Shown here piece after piece: positions 51,561 to 60,489 of a stretch of DNA of 64,000 bases (its first letter is position 1; each line of letters begins with the position of its first letter). The DNA is from DAOUAG01 sp034432935. Its GTDB lineage: Bacteria > Chloroflexota > Dehalococcoidia > SM23-28-2 > RBG-16-64-32. A program made the position numbers and the translations under genes. Under the pieces are notes generated by a model, which was not told where the DNA came from, searched no databases, and saw only the letters and a program-made list of their open reading frames with translations. The stretch spans positions 1 through 64,000 of the forward strand of contig DAOUBD010000005.1 in the NCBI GenBank assembly GCA_034432935.1, written 5' to 3'.

Positions 51561-52008
51561 CTGTGTCTCCTTGCGCGAACTCAGCGGCGGGCCCGACGGT
51601 AGCCGGGCCCCGGGATGCAAGGTGGATGCGCGGGATCAGGGCCCGGTCAAGCTCTGTGGGGCGCTGGGGTCCCAGCTCCCGGACCCGGGCCAGGCATGCC
51701 CCGGCCTCCTGCACCAGGCGCTGCACGTCGATGCCCTGGCAAGATGGCCTGTGGGGAGCGAGGAGATCGATCCCGCTGCCGAGGAGGGATACGGCGCCCG
51801 CGTGGTTGCCGCGCAACAGGTGGTGGAACCCAGCGGCCAGCTTGATCAACCCCTGGTAGAAGCCGGCCGCCGCTGGGGCGCCGGGCGCCTTGCCCCCGCT
51901 CTCCCGCCAGATGTCCTCCAGCGTCTCGTGGCAGTCGTAGAACCGCCACTGGTTGAACTGGCGGATGGCTTCCGTCAGGATTTCCGGGGCGCTGGCGCTA
52001 CTACCCAT
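51547..52008 (-). CDS. DUF309 family protein
   Basis: Small helical protein (153 aa) with the DUF309 signature FNQWRFYDCHETLEDIW (about 18-34) and FYQGLIKLAAGFHHLLRGN. Conserved His, Glu and aromatic residues suggest a metal or ligand pocket, but no function is known. A GTG one codon upstream (52011) is equally possible. No Shine-Dalgarno is evident. Confidence 0.85.
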   Translation of the reverse strand: MGSSASAPEILTEAIRQFNQWRFYDCHETLEDIWRESGGKAPGAPAAAGFYQGLIKLAAGFHHLLRGNHAGAVSLLGSGIDLLAPHRPSCQGIDVQRLVQEAGACLARVRELGPQRPTELDRALIPRIHLASRGPATVGPAAEFAQGDTDGGG

Positions 52009-52098
52009 CACCGGCCAGTATAGGGGAGCCGGGGCCCATGAGGAACCGGCGCCTGAACCGTGCTAATCTACGCCCAGACTAGTGGCAGGAGGTGAGCC

Positions 52099-53091
52099 AT
52101 GAAGCTATGTACCTTCCGGGCTGGCAGCCGCTTCGGCGCCATGGAGCGCATCGGCGCCGTGACGCCTCGGGGGCGCATCGTGGACCTCAATTTCGCTTAC
52201 GCCCTCGCTCTCACGGAGCGGGAAGGCCATCCCGCGGCCTACGAATTGGCCGACGCGCTGATGCCGCCCGACATGATCGCTTTCCTGGCCAATGGCCGGT
52301 GGGCGCGCCAGGCGGCCGATGAGGCCTTGGCCCACCTGGGGGACCGGGCCGATGACCCATCGACCTCCGGGCCGGAGGGCGAGCGCATCGTCTTCGACCC
52401 TGGTGAGGTGCGCCTCCTGGCGCCTTTGCCCCGCCCCAACTCCATTCGCGACTGTTTGGCCTTCGAGGAGCACGTCAAGAACTCGATGCCGGACCGGCCG
52501 ATCCCGCCCGCCTGGTACGAGATCCCCATCTACTACAAGGGCAACCCGGATACGGTGGCTGCCAGCGGCGACGACGTGGTCTGGCCATCTTATACCAATG
52601 TCCTGGACTACGAGCTCGAATTCGCCGCCGTCATCGGGCGGGAGGGGGTCGATATCCCAAAGGAGGAGGCCTGGAACTACATCGCCGGTTATATGGTCTT
52701 CAACGATGTCTCGGCCCGGGACATCCAGATGAAGGAGATGTCCTGTATGCTGGGGCCGGCCAAGGGCAAGGATATGGACGGCGGGAACATCCTTGGCCCC
52801 TATCTGGTGACGGCAGACGAGTGGGACCCCCGGGACGGGCATGTGATGACCGCCCGGGTCAACGGCGAGGAGTGGAGCCGGGGCTTGACCAGCGCCATGT
52901 ACCACGACTTCGCCACCATCGTCAGCTACATCTCCCAGGGCGAGACCCTGCACGTGGGCGATGTCATAGGTTCCGGCACCGTTGGCACAGGCTGTGGCCT
53001 GGAGCTGCGGCGTTTCCCCAAGCCTGGCGACGTCATCGAGCTGGAGGTGGAAGGCCTCGGCGTGTTGCGCAACCGGTTCGTGAAGTTGTAA
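52099..53091 (+). CDS. Fumarylacetoacetate hydrolase family protein
   Basis: Protein of 330 aa. The FAH fold begins near residue 105. Metal and catalytic motifs include CLAFEEHVKNS, DYELEFAAVIG, FNDVSARDIQ, KGKDMDGGNILGP and GSGTVGTGCG. Such enzymes hydrolyse C-C bonds of acylpyruvates or decarboxylate/tautomerise oxaloacetate-like acids. The exact substrate is unclear. A strong AGGAGGTG precedes ATG. It is paired with the downstream metallo-hydrolase gene. Confidence 0.92.
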   Translation: MKLCTFRAGSRFGAMERIGAVTPRGRIVDLNFAYALALTEREGHPAAYELADALMPPDMIAFLANGRWARQAADEALAHLGDRADDPSTSGPEGERIVFDPGEVRLLAPLPRPNSIRDCLAFEEHVKNSMPDRPIPPAWYEIPIYYKGNPDTVAASGDDVVWPSYTNVLDYELEFAAVIGREGVDIPKEEAWNYIAGYMVFNDVSARDIQMKEMSCMLGPAKGKDMDGGNILGPYLVTADEWDPRDGHVMTARVNGEEWSRGLTSAMYHDFATIVSYISQGETLHVGDVIGSGTVGTGCGLELRRFPKPGDVIELEVEGLGVLRNRFVKL

Positions 53092-53121
53092 GGGCGCTAG
53101 GCCCAGGACGGGAGGTCTGAT

Positions 53122-54063
53122 ATGAGCACTGCACATGTCGAAGAGCACGCGGACGTGCCCCCGCCGAAGGTGGAAGAGGTGAGCCCTGGCCTCTTCGCCT
53201 ACGTCCAACTCGACGGCTCCTGGGGGCTGAACAACACCGGCTTCATCGTGGGCAGCGATGGCGTCCTGGTCATCGACACCTGCTTCACCGAGCGGCGCTC
53301 GCGCTGGTTCCAGGAGGCTATCCGTCGCACGGCAGGAGACCGGCCCTTGCGGACCCTGGTGAACACCCATCACCACGGGGACCACACTCACGGCAACTGG
53401 CTTTTCCTGCCTGTGGCCACCATCATCGGACACGAGCGTTGCCGGGCGGAGGTGTTGGCGGCCGGAACCACCACCACGGGCCTGTTCCCCGGCGTGGAGT
53501 GGGGAGAGATTCGGGTGGCGCCCCCCTTCGTAACCTTCGAGGACCGGCTGAACGTGTACATCGATGACCTGAGGGTCGAGCTGATTTTCGTCGGGCCGGC
53601 GCACACCACTAACGATATCGTGGCCTGGGTTCCGGAGCGAAGGGTCCTCTACGCCGGCGACATCATCTTCCACCAAGGCACGCCCTTCGCCATGATGGGC
53701 TCCATCGCCGGTTGGCTGAAGGCCCTGGAGCGTCTCCAGGCCCTGGACATCGAGACCATCGTACCGGGCCACGGCCCCGTCTGCGGTCCGGAGGTCATCA
53801 CTGCCGTGGCAGACTACCTGCGCTTCGTGCAGGACGTTGCGAGGCGAGGGTTCGAGGCTGGCCTGCCGCCCCTGGAGGTGGCCCGTCAGACAGACCTCGG
53901 CCGATTCGCCTCCCTGCTGGACAGCGAGCGCCTGGTAGGCAATCTGCACAGGGCCTACAGCGAACTGCGAGGGGAGCCTCTCGGCACGCCTCTGCCCCTG
54001 CCAGGGGTGGTAGCAGAGATGGTGGCCTATAACGGAGGCAGGATGCCCCGCTGCCTCGCCTAG
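53122..54063 (+). CDS. MBL-fold metallo-hydrolase
   Basis: Protein of 313 aa with the metal site HHHGDHTHGN, GHERC, the AHTTNDIVAWVP histidine region, YAGDIIFHQGTPF and PGHGPVCG. This order of ligands is that of the glyoxalase II/SoxH-like subgroup. GGGAGG lies six bases before ATG 53122. It ends in a CTAG overlap with the convergent 2H phosphoesterase gene. Substrate not predicted. Confidence 0.9.
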   Translation: MSTAHVEEHADVPPPKVEEVSPGLFAYVQLDGSWGLNNTGFIVGSDGVLVIDTCFTERRSRWFQEAIRRTAGDRPLRTLVNTHHHGDHTHGNWLFLPVATIIGHERCRAEVLAAGTTTTGLFPGVEWGEIRVAPPFVTFEDRLNVYIDDLRVELIFVGPAHTTNDIVAWVPERRVLYAGDIIFHQGTPFAMMGSIAGWLKALERLQALDIETIVPGHGPVCGPEVITAVADYLRFVQDVARRGFEAGLPPLEVARQTDLGRFASLLDSERLVGNLHRAYSELRGEPLGTPLPLPGVVAEMVAYNGGRMPRCLA

Positions 54064-54779
54064 CGGGGCACGAGGCGACGGCGACTCCTGCCCCCCAGCT
54101 CGTAGGAGCGCACGACGCGTAGGTGGGGCGTGCCCACGGAGATCCGGGCCGCCACCAAGTCGACGCGGCCTACTTGAAACGTTGGCCCTGTTAGCGCCCT
54201 GTCCCGCAGCTCGGCTACCACCGTCTTCAACTGGGCTAGAGCCTCGCCGGAAGCAAAGCGGGCGATGCTGATGTGCGGCAGGAAATCGGGGCCATCGAAA
54301 GGCTGACGGGGGAGTCCGGGTATCTCCTCCAAGAGGCGGATGTTCATCTCTCGCACCGGCAGCCCATCCAGCACCTCCACGAAGGCGACCTCCGGGAAGC
54401 AGTTCACCCGGCCCAGACGGACGGTGAAAGGGGGCTGGCAACTGAACAGGCTAGCGGCGGACTGAGAGATGCGCTCCAGATCCGCTTGGCAGACGGCGTC
54501 AGGGCCACCTGGTCCCTCTGCCAGAAACCCCAAGCCCTTTACCGTGACGTGCCAGTAGTCCTCTGAGTACGGTTCGATGCCGGGCAAGGAAGCCAGGCGA
54601 GCGGCGAGGGGGCGCAGGTAGGCCCTGGCCCCAGGGTCATCGATGCGGATCAGAAAGGCGGCGTACTCCTGGCCGCCGTGGGCCGAGGGCGACTCCAGCG
54701 TGTCGGGCACGAGGGTGAGGCGCTGCAACGCCAGGAAGCGCGACCAGGCCACTTCGAACTCGGCGTCGATGTTCTTCAC
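54060..54779 (-). CDS. 2'-5' RNA ligase-like 2H phosphoesterase
   Basis: Protein of 239 aa with the two HxT/S motifs that define the family: WHVTVKG (near 76) and PHISIARF (near 168). Members act as cyclic phosphodiesterases or RNA ligases. The precise reaction is uncertain. It is longer at the N-terminus than ThpR. Starts at GTG 54779. Confidence 0.82.
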   Translation of the reverse strand: MKNIDAEFEVAWSRFLALQRLTLVPDTLESPSAHGGQEYAAFLIRIDDPGARAYLRPLAARLASLPGIEPYSEDYWHVTVKGLGFLAEGPGGPDAVCQADLERISQSAASLFSCQPPFTVRLGRVNCFPEVAFVEVLDGLPVREMNIRLLEEIPGLPRQPFDGPDFLPHISIARFASGEALAQLKTVVAELRDRALTGPTFQVGRVDLVAARISVGTPHLRVVRSYELGGRSRRRLVPR

Positions 54780-55111
54780 GGCTTAAGGTTAGCCTGGCCG
54801 GTCGTCCCAGAACAGGGCCATTGCGTTCGGGCGTCCTTGGCCTAGGCGGATTGCGCGTATCTCATGCTTCGAGAGCCTCAGCATGAGCGGGGGTGTGCTC
54901 GCGGTACCGCGCGTCTTCCCGCTCGCCCTGAGCCCTGTCGAAGGGCGAGCGGGGTGTACGGCTCATGCTTCGAGAACCTCAGCATGAGCGGGTCCAAGAC
55001 GCCGAAGCACCCCTTCCCGCTCGTCCTGAGGCACTCGAAGGGCGAGCGGAGTATGCGGCTCATGCTTCGAGAACCTCAGCATGAGCGGGGTGTGCAGGTT
55101 GGGAGACCCCT
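54780..55111 (-). repeat. Cluster of five hairpin repeats (A-B-A-B-A) in a 332-base gap
   Basis: Reverse-orientation copies: A at 54861-54890, B at 54918-54953 (perfect 12-base arms CCCGCTCGCCCT), A at 54961-54991, B at 55016-55051 and A at 55057-55090. Copies differ by a few bases in loop and arms. The rest of the gap, 54780-54860, shows nothing recognisable. The cluster lies directly after the hyuB stop and is inverted relative to the cluster on the far side of hyuA. Confidence 0.85.
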
Positions 55112-56695
55112 TTACGGATGTCCCCATGCGCCGCCGCCGGGAGTCTCCAGCGTCAGGCGGTCTCCGGGCTGCACCTTCAGTTGGACCTTGGAAGGGAGCA
55201 TCTCCAGCCCATCGGCGCCTGCCCTCCTCAGGGTGTTCCGTCCGGGGGCGCCAGGGCCGCCGCCGGCCAGGCCCCAGGGCGCGAGGCGACGGCGCTCCGT
55301 GAGGAGGGTCACAGTGGCCGGGGCCAGAAACTCCCATGTGCGTACGATGCCGTCGCCGCCCTTGTGGCGCCCCTGACCCCCGGAACCGCGGCGGATGCCG
55401 TACTCGACGATGCGCAGGGGGTAGGCCATCTCCAAGGCCTCGATGGGGGTGTTCATGGTGTTGGTCATGTGCGTCTGGACGGCGTCCAGCCCGGGCGCCG
55501 TGGGGCTCCCGCCGGCGCCGCCGCCCACTGTCTCGTAATAGGCGTAGACGGTCCCGCTTGCCGGGTCGCGTCCGCCCATGGCGACGTTGTTCATGGTACC
55601 TGCGCTGGCGGCAGGGATCAGGCCCGGCAGCGCCTGGGCCAGGGCCCCAAGGACGCAATCGACGATGCGTTGAGACGTCTCGACGTTCCCGCCAGCCACC
55701 GCCCGGGGCGGGCTGGCGTTCACGACGCTGGCTGGCGGCAGCGCGATGGTGATGGGCCGGAAGCACCCCTCGTTGGCCGGCACCAGCTCGCCGCCCCGGG
55801 CGGCCTCCAACAGGCAGCGGGCGGCGTAGTACACCGCCGAGCGGGTGACGGAGGCGACGGCGTTAACGGAGGACGGTCGCTCAGGGGCGGAGCCATCGAA
55901 GTCGCAGTGCAGCGTGCCATCCCGGGCTACGATGCGCACCCGGATGGGCACCGGCTCGGCAGCGACGCCATCGTCGTCGAGGAAGTCCTCGAAGCGGTAC
56001 TCGCCGTCTGGGATCGTCTGCAGGGCTGCCCGCATCATGCGCTCGGCGTAGTCCATGAGGTCGGCGCTGAGGCGGCGCCAGCGGGTAGGGCCGATGCGCC
56101 GGACGATCTCCCCCAGGCGCCGCACGCCCGTATGCTGGGCGGCCAGTTGGGCGTCCAGATCACCCTGCCTTTCCCAGGGGGCCCGCATGTTGCGCAACAT
56201 AAGCTCCAGGACCGCCCGGTTCAGCCTCCCGCGCTCGTAGAGCTTGACGGGCGGGATGACCAACCCCTCCTGGAGGAGTTCTTCCGCGAGGGGCATCGAA
56301 CCGGGACTCATGCCGCCAACATCGGCGTGGTGGGCTCTCGACGCCACGAAGCCCACCAGACTTTTGCCCGAGAAGACCGGCGAGACCATAGTGATGTCCG
56401 GCAGATGGGTGCCCCCAAGATAGGGGTCGTTCAGGATCACGGTGTCGCCCGGCGCGAAGGGCGCGAGGGGGAGGGCGGCCTGGACGGCGGCAGGCATCGC
56501 CCCAAGGTGCACCGGGATGTGGGCGGCCTGGGCCACCAGGCGCCCGGCGGGGTCGAAGACGGCGCACGAGTAGTCGTGCCGCTCCTTGATGTTAGGCGAA
56601 TGCGCCGTGCGGCCCAGGGTCACCCCCATCTCCTCGGCCACGGAGGAGAAGAGCGCCGCGGCGATGCTGAGCTCGGCGGGGTCCCATTTAGGCAT
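55112..56695 (-). CDS. hyuB: Hydantoinase B/oxoprolinase family protein
   Basis: C-terminal-half subunit (527 aa) of an ATP-dependent amidohydrolase of the hydantoinase/5-oxoprolinase/acetone carboxylase superfamily. It begins MPKWDPAELSIAAALFSS and carries RTAHSPNIKERHDYSCA, ILNDPYLGGTHLPDITMV, RAHHADVGG and the C-terminal YETVGGGAGG blocks, all characteristic. The ATG overlaps the hyuA stop by eight bases. Ring-opening substrate not determined. Confidence 0.93.
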   Translation of the reverse strand: MPKWDPAELSIAAALFSSVAEEMGVTLGRTAHSPNIKERHDYSCAVFDPAGRLVAQAAHIPVHLGAMPAAVQAALPLAPFAPGDTVILNDPYLGGTHLPDITMVSPVFSGKSLVGFVASRAHHADVGGMSPGSMPLAEELLQEGLVIPPVKLYERGRLNRAVLELMLRNMRAPWERQGDLDAQLAAQHTGVRRLGEIVRRIGPTRWRRLSADLMDYAERMMRAALQTIPDGEYRFEDFLDDDGVAAEPVPIRVRIVARDGTLHCDFDGSAPERPSSVNAVASVTRSAVYYAARCLLEAARGGELVPANEGCFRPITIALPPASVVNASPPRAVAGGNVETSQRIVDCVLGALAQALPGLIPAASAGTMNNVAMGGRDPASGTVYAYYETVGGGAGGSPTAPGLDAVQTHMTNTMNTPIEALEMAYPLRIVEYGIRRGSGGQGRHKGGDGIVRTWEFLAPATVTLLTERRRLAPWGLAGGGPGAPGRNTLRRAGADGLEMLPSKVQLKVQPGDRLTLETPGGGAWGHP

Positions 56696-58718
56696 AGGCG
56701 CCTCGGCTAAGTACGAGGTTGCCCCGCGGGTCGACTGTTCCGCGCCACCCTGGCGGGATGACCGTCGTGGAGTCCATCTGCACGACGATGGCCGGTCCGC
56801 CCACTTCGGCGCCCGCCGGTAGCGAATCTCGGGGGTAGATGGGCGTAAGGACGGGCCTCCTGTCGAACCAAACGTCCCGGCGGGCCGCCGGCGCCACGCG
56901 GGCAGACAGACGGCGGGCGGGGGCAGGGGAGGATGGCAGGGCGGGACCGGGCAACACCAGCCGCAGCCGCAGGTCCACCACCTCGACGGGCCGCTCCGGA
57001 TCAGCGTGGCCATAGCGCTCCCGATGGGCGGCGTGGAAGGCTGGCAGGAACGACGTGGGGGCCAGGGAATCGGCAGGCACCGGGAGTTCATAGGACTGCC
57101 CGGCGTAGCGCATCTCCAGGATCGGTTGGGCCGAAAGCCCCTCCGTCTCGAAGCCTTCCCTTTCCAGCTCTGACCGGCCGCGGGCTAGAAGGGCCGAACG
57201 TAGCCGCGCCAACTGAGCGATCTCCCCCTCGTCGCGCGGTGCGTCGAGCCGCAGGTGGACGGCCGCCCGCAGGTCCTTGACGATGGGCGCCGCTGCCATG
57301 CCGAGGGCCGAGAGCACGCCGGGGTGCGGCGGAACGATGACCTGCGGGATGCCCAAGGCCTCTGCCAACTCGCAGGCGTGCAGGGGGCCAGCACCGCCGA
57401 AGGCTACCAGGGTGAAGAGGCGTGGATCGTGGCCCCGCTCTACCGAGACCATACGCAAGGCACGCTCCATGTTGGCGTTGGCCACCTTCAAGACCGCCGC
57501 TGCTGCCCGCCGCGGGTCCCCCCCGAACGGCCCGGCTAGGCGGCGCAGGGCCTGCTCCGAGGCCTGGGGGAGCAACGGCATGCGCCCGCCCAGGAAGTGC
57601 TCCGGTTGGATGCGGCCCAGGAGGACGTGAGCGTCCGTTACGGTGGCATCGAGGCCCTTGCCGTAGCAGGCGGGGCCAGGGTCGGCTCCGGCGCTTTCCG
57701 GACCCACCCGCAGGGCGCCTCCAGCGTCGATAGAGGCGATCGAACCGCCGCCCGCGCCCACGCTCACCACGTCCAGCGCCGGGCCGCGGAGGGGCAGTCC
57801 TCCCACCAGCGCCTCCTCCCGTTCGAGAAGGCGCCCTGGGCAGAGGCCGACGTCTGTGGACGTGCCGCCCATATCGAGGGTGATGACGTTCTCATAGCCA
57901 GCCTGGCGGGCTAGAGCGTAGGCCCCGGCCACGCCCCCGGCCGGTCCGGAAAGGACCGTGCGAACGGCCAGGCGAGCCGCCTCTTGGGCGCTCATACTGC
58001 CGCCGTTGGAGGCCATCACCCGCAGGCGGCGGATGCCGCGGCGCCGTAGCCCATCGGCGAGGTGCGAGAGGTAGCGGGCCATCACCGGCGCTACGTAGGC
58101 GTTAGCCACCGTAGTGCTGGCCCGCTCATACTCGCGGTGTTCCGGCAGCACCTCGTAGGAGGCGGAGACCGAAAGTCCCCTTCGCCGGGCAGCCTCGGCC
58201 ACCATGCGTTCGTGGGTAGGGTTGAGGAAGGAGAAGAGAAAGCAGACCGCCAAGGACTCCGCGCCGGCGTCCAGCACACGCTCCAACAGTCGCTCCACCT
58301 CCGCCGGGTCCAACGGGCGTAGGGCTTCTCCGCGCCGGTCCAGGCGCTCGCTTGCCTCCAGGCGTAGCTCCTCGGGTACGAGCGGCGGCTCGCGCCGCGG
58401 GGCGAGGTCGTACAGCCGGGGCCGGGTCTGACGGCCTATGGCCAGGACGTCCCGGAACCCCTCGGTGGTGATGAGGGCGGTGCGGGCGCCCCGCCGCTCG
58501 ATTATGGCGTTGGTGGCCACGGTGGATCCGTGGACGACCTCGATCTGCGGGGCGCGAAGGGCGCGCCGGGCCTCCCGGAGCATCCTGGAGAGCCCTTCCA
58601 GAACGGCACGGGCCGGGTCGCCCGGCGTCGATGGGCACTTGTAGACGGCGGCTGTGCCGTCTCCCAATACGAGATAGAAGTCCGTAAACGTGCCGCCGGT
58701 GTCAACGCCCAGGATCAC
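56688..58718 (-). CDS. hyuA: Hydantoinase A/oxoprolinase family protein
   Basis: ATP-binding subunit (676 aa) paired with HyuB. The N-terminal phosphate loop GVDTGGTFTDFYL, TLDMGGTSTDVGLCPG, SVGAGGGSIASID and FGGAGPLHACELAE are diagnostic. The GTG start at 58718 lacks a Shine-Dalgarno, and TACACT (58725-58730, minus strand) lies six bases upstream, so a leaderless transcript is possible. The two-gene operon is bracketed by hairpin-repeat clusters. Confidence 0.93.
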   Translation of the reverse strand: MILGVDTGGTFTDFYLVLGDGTAAVYKCPSTPGDPARAVLEGLSRMLREARRALRAPQIEVVHGSTVATNAIIERRGARTALITTEGFRDVLAIGRQTRPRLYDLAPRREPPLVPEELRLEASERLDRRGEALRPLDPAEVERLLERVLDAGAESLAVCFLFSFLNPTHERMVAEAARRRGLSVSASYEVLPEHREYERASTTVANAYVAPVMARYLSHLADGLRRRGIRRLRVMASNGGSMSAQEAARLAVRTVLSGPAGGVAGAYALARQAGYENVITLDMGGTSTDVGLCPGRLLEREEALVGGLPLRGPALDVVSVGAGGGSIASIDAGGALRVGPESAGADPGPACYGKGLDATVTDAHVLLGRIQPEHFLGGRMPLLPQASEQALRRLAGPFGGDPRRAAAAVLKVANANMERALRMVSVERGHDPRLFTLVAFGGAGPLHACELAEALGIPQVIVPPHPGVLSALGMAAAPIVKDLRAAVHLRLDAPRDEGEIAQLARLRSALLARGRSELEREGFETEGLSAQPILEMRYAGQSYELPVPADSLAPTSFLPAFHAAHRERYGHADPERPVEVVDLRLRLVLPGPALPSSPAPARRLSARVAPAARRDVWFDRRPVLTPIYPRDSLPAGAEVGGPAIVVQMDSTTVIPPGWRGTVDPRGNLVLSRGAYA

Positions 58719-59073
58719 AGCAAGAGTGTACGACAGATGCGGCCCGCCGGCAGGTGCCCGTGCGACAGCAGTCGAAGCGAGCGGCGGCAGGACGCCCGCG
58801 GTCCGCGTGAAACCTGCCCTCCGGTATCTCGCGGTCAGCGGTAGGCAGGTGCGATCCGCTCATGCTGAGGTTCTCGAAGCATGGGGCCGCAGGCAGCGCC
58901 GCTCGCCCTTCGAGTGCCTCAGAGCGAGCGGGAAGAAGCACGCTATGGCAAACAGACCCCCGCTCATGCTGAGGCTCTCGAAGCATGGGGCCGCAGGCCT
59001 CAGCGTTCCGTTAACGTGAAGGTTATGGTATCCTGCGGGCAACCCCAGCGCGCAAAAGCACGAAAGAAGGCCT
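58719..59073 (+). repeat. Repeat cluster (A-B-A) in the 355-base gap between hyuA and the PHP gene
   Basis: Forward-orientation copies: A at 58857-58884, B at 58898-58932 and A at 58959-58989. In both A units the right arm has drifted (AGCATGGGG), shortening the stem. 58731-58856 shows no recognisable feature. 59006-59034 holds a promoter candidate for the PHP gene. Confidence 0.8.
59006..59034 (+). promoter_or_regulatory. Candidate promoter of the PHP gene
   Basis: TTCCGT (59006-59011), 17-base spacer, TATCCT (59029-59034), 40 bases before the ATG. Both boxes are weak matches. Confidence 0.35.
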
Positions 59074-59769
59074 ATGGGCACGATAATCGACATGCATGTC
59101 CATACGATGGTGGGCTCCATGGACAGCGACATCTCGCCGAAGCGTCTGGCCGAGGCCGCCAACGGCGCCGGCCTGCGGGGCCTGGCCCTCACGGAGCACG
59201 TCAACCAGTGGCGGCCCGATGAGATCCAGCGGCTCCGCGAGGAGACGGGGCTACTTCTCATCAACGCTCGCGAGTGGTCTACAGACATGGGCCACATCGG
59301 CGTCTTCGGGCTGCCCTCGGAGGTGCGCGACATCCGGCGAGCGCGGGACCTCCGGGCCGCCTGTGACGAGTATGGGGCCTTCATGGTTTTGTGCCATCCG
59401 TTCCGCTACTACCCCGGGCCCTCCAGCATCCTCTTTGGCCATCGCCGCGACGCCCAGCCCGTAGCCATCGATGAGCTGGCGGAGCACCCAGTCTTCACGC
59501 TGGCCGACGCCATCGAGGTGCTGAACGGGGGTTGCATCGAACGCGAGAACCGGCTGGCCCAGGAGGTGGCGCGGCACCTTGGGCTCCCCATGACGGGCGG
59601 CAGCGACGCCCATATGCCCCTCGAGATCGGCCGTTACGCTACGATGTTCGAGAAGGAGTTACGGGACCCCGATGACCTGCTGGCCGAGCTGCGAGCCGGC
59701 CGTTTCCATCCTGTAGCCCTGGACAAGACGACCGGTAGGTATCTCCCCTTGGCGGGCGTGTCCGGCTAG
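59074..59769 (+). CDS. PHP-domain phosphoesterase-like protein
   Basis: Protein of 231 aa with the PHP metal motifs DMHVHT (His8, His10), LTEHVNQW, CHPFRYYP and GGSDAHM. The fold is used by histidinol phosphatases, polymerase-associated and nucleotide phosphoesterases. Stand-alone members of this size are mostly unassigned. GAAGG precedes ATG 59074. Between its stop and the next gene lies a 15-codon leader ORF. Confidence 0.88.
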   Translation: MGTIIDMHVHTMVGSMDSDISPKRLAEAANGAGLRGLALTEHVNQWRPDEIQRLREETGLLLINAREWSTDMGHIGVFGLPSEVRDIRRARDLRAACDEYGAFMVLCHPFRYYPGPSSILFGHRRDAQPVAIDELAEHPVFTLADAIEVLNGGCIERENRLAQEVARHLGLPMTGGSDAHMPLEIGRYATMFEKELRDPDDLLAELRAGRFHPVALDKTTGRYLPLAGVSG

Positions 59770-59893
59770 CGACCTCGCCCCGAGGCCCCGGGCGCCGCCG
59801 GGAGCGGGGCGATACGGTGTTCCGGAGCGCACCGGATTCCAATCCTTTCCCAATCTGTGCTCGCTAACATGCTGCCCAGCGGGAGGTGATCCA

Positions 59894-59941
59894 GTGAATC
59901 AAGGGCGGCAGGGGCGGGTTCTCTTGCGAGGGCCAAAGTGA
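59894..59941 (+). CDS. Possible 15-codon leader peptide before the DUF2231 gene
   Basis: GTG 59894 follows a strong GGGAGGTGAT Shine-Dalgarno and opens a 15-residue frame rich in Gly, Arg and Gln. Its TGA overlaps the GTG start of the DUF2231 gene (GTGA). This geometry allows translational coupling of the membrane protein to the leader. Alternatively the Shine-Dalgarno is coincidental. No attenuator structure was seen. Confidence 0.35.
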   Translation: MNQGRQGRVLLRGPK

Positions 59942-60450
59942 GTCTGTTTCTTGTGACGTTCGACCCGCGGCTAGAGCTCCACCCTATGCTGGTGCACTTT
60001 CCCATCGTGCTCCTCTTGGGCAGCTTTGTCTTCGATGCCGCCGGCTGGGCCCTCCGGCGGGACTGGCTGCACCGGGCCGGCCTGGCCTGTCTCGCCGTTG
60101 GGGTCTTAGGTACGGCGGCCGCTGTGGTGACGGGGTTCGTCACCCCCGAGGCCGGCGAGGTGGGCATCGGTTTCCACACTAGCGGGGGCCTCCGGGGGTT
60201 CTTTTCCGGCAGCAAGGTGGACGTCCACCAGAACCTGGCGCTGCTCCTCATGGCCGCAACGGCTATGTGGCTGATCATACGGCTGGCCCTCTGGGGACGG
60301 TCGGCAGCCTGGAAGCGAGCGTATCTCGGCTTTGGCTTGGTGGTAGTGGCGCTGGTGGTGCTCACCGGCTACTACGGCGGCGAGATCGTATACGGCCCGA
60401 AGGTGACCATCAGCCGCTTGAGTGACACCCAGTTCCAAAAAGGCAACTAG
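59938..60450 (+). CDS. DUF2231 family membrane protein
   Basis: Four-helix integral membrane protein of 170 aa (helices about 17-36, 45-68, 95-115, 126-147). LHPMLVHFPIVLLLGS at the N-terminus and VDVHQNLALL in helix 3 are the DUF2231 signature, with conserved His in helices 1 and 3 that might bind haem or metal. Function unknown. It starts at GTG 59938 and is followed by the lipoprotein gene 39 bases later, so likely in one operon. Confidence 0.85.
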   Translation: MSLFLVTFDPRLELHPMLVHFPIVLLLGSFVFDAAGWALRRDWLHRAGLACLAVGVLGTAAAVVTGFVTPEAGEVGIGFHTSGGLRGFFSGSKVDVHQNLALLLMAATAMWLIIRLALWGRSAAWKRAYLGFGLVVVALVVLTGYYGGEIVYGPKVTISRLSDTQFQKGN

Positions 60451-60489
60451 CCCGTGGTGAAGGGCAGGAAAGCAGAAAGGAGAGAGGCA

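Noticed and set aside
52105..54441. A 778-codon open frame on the minus strand opposite the FAH-family and MBL-fold genes
   Set aside because: High-GC shadow frame. The plus-strand proteins have clear motifs and Shine-Dalgarno sites, while the antisense product is Gly/His/Arg-rich without a domain.
54861..55090. CRISPR array
   Set aside because: The repeated units are palindromic with two alternating types, irregular spacing and no cas genes.
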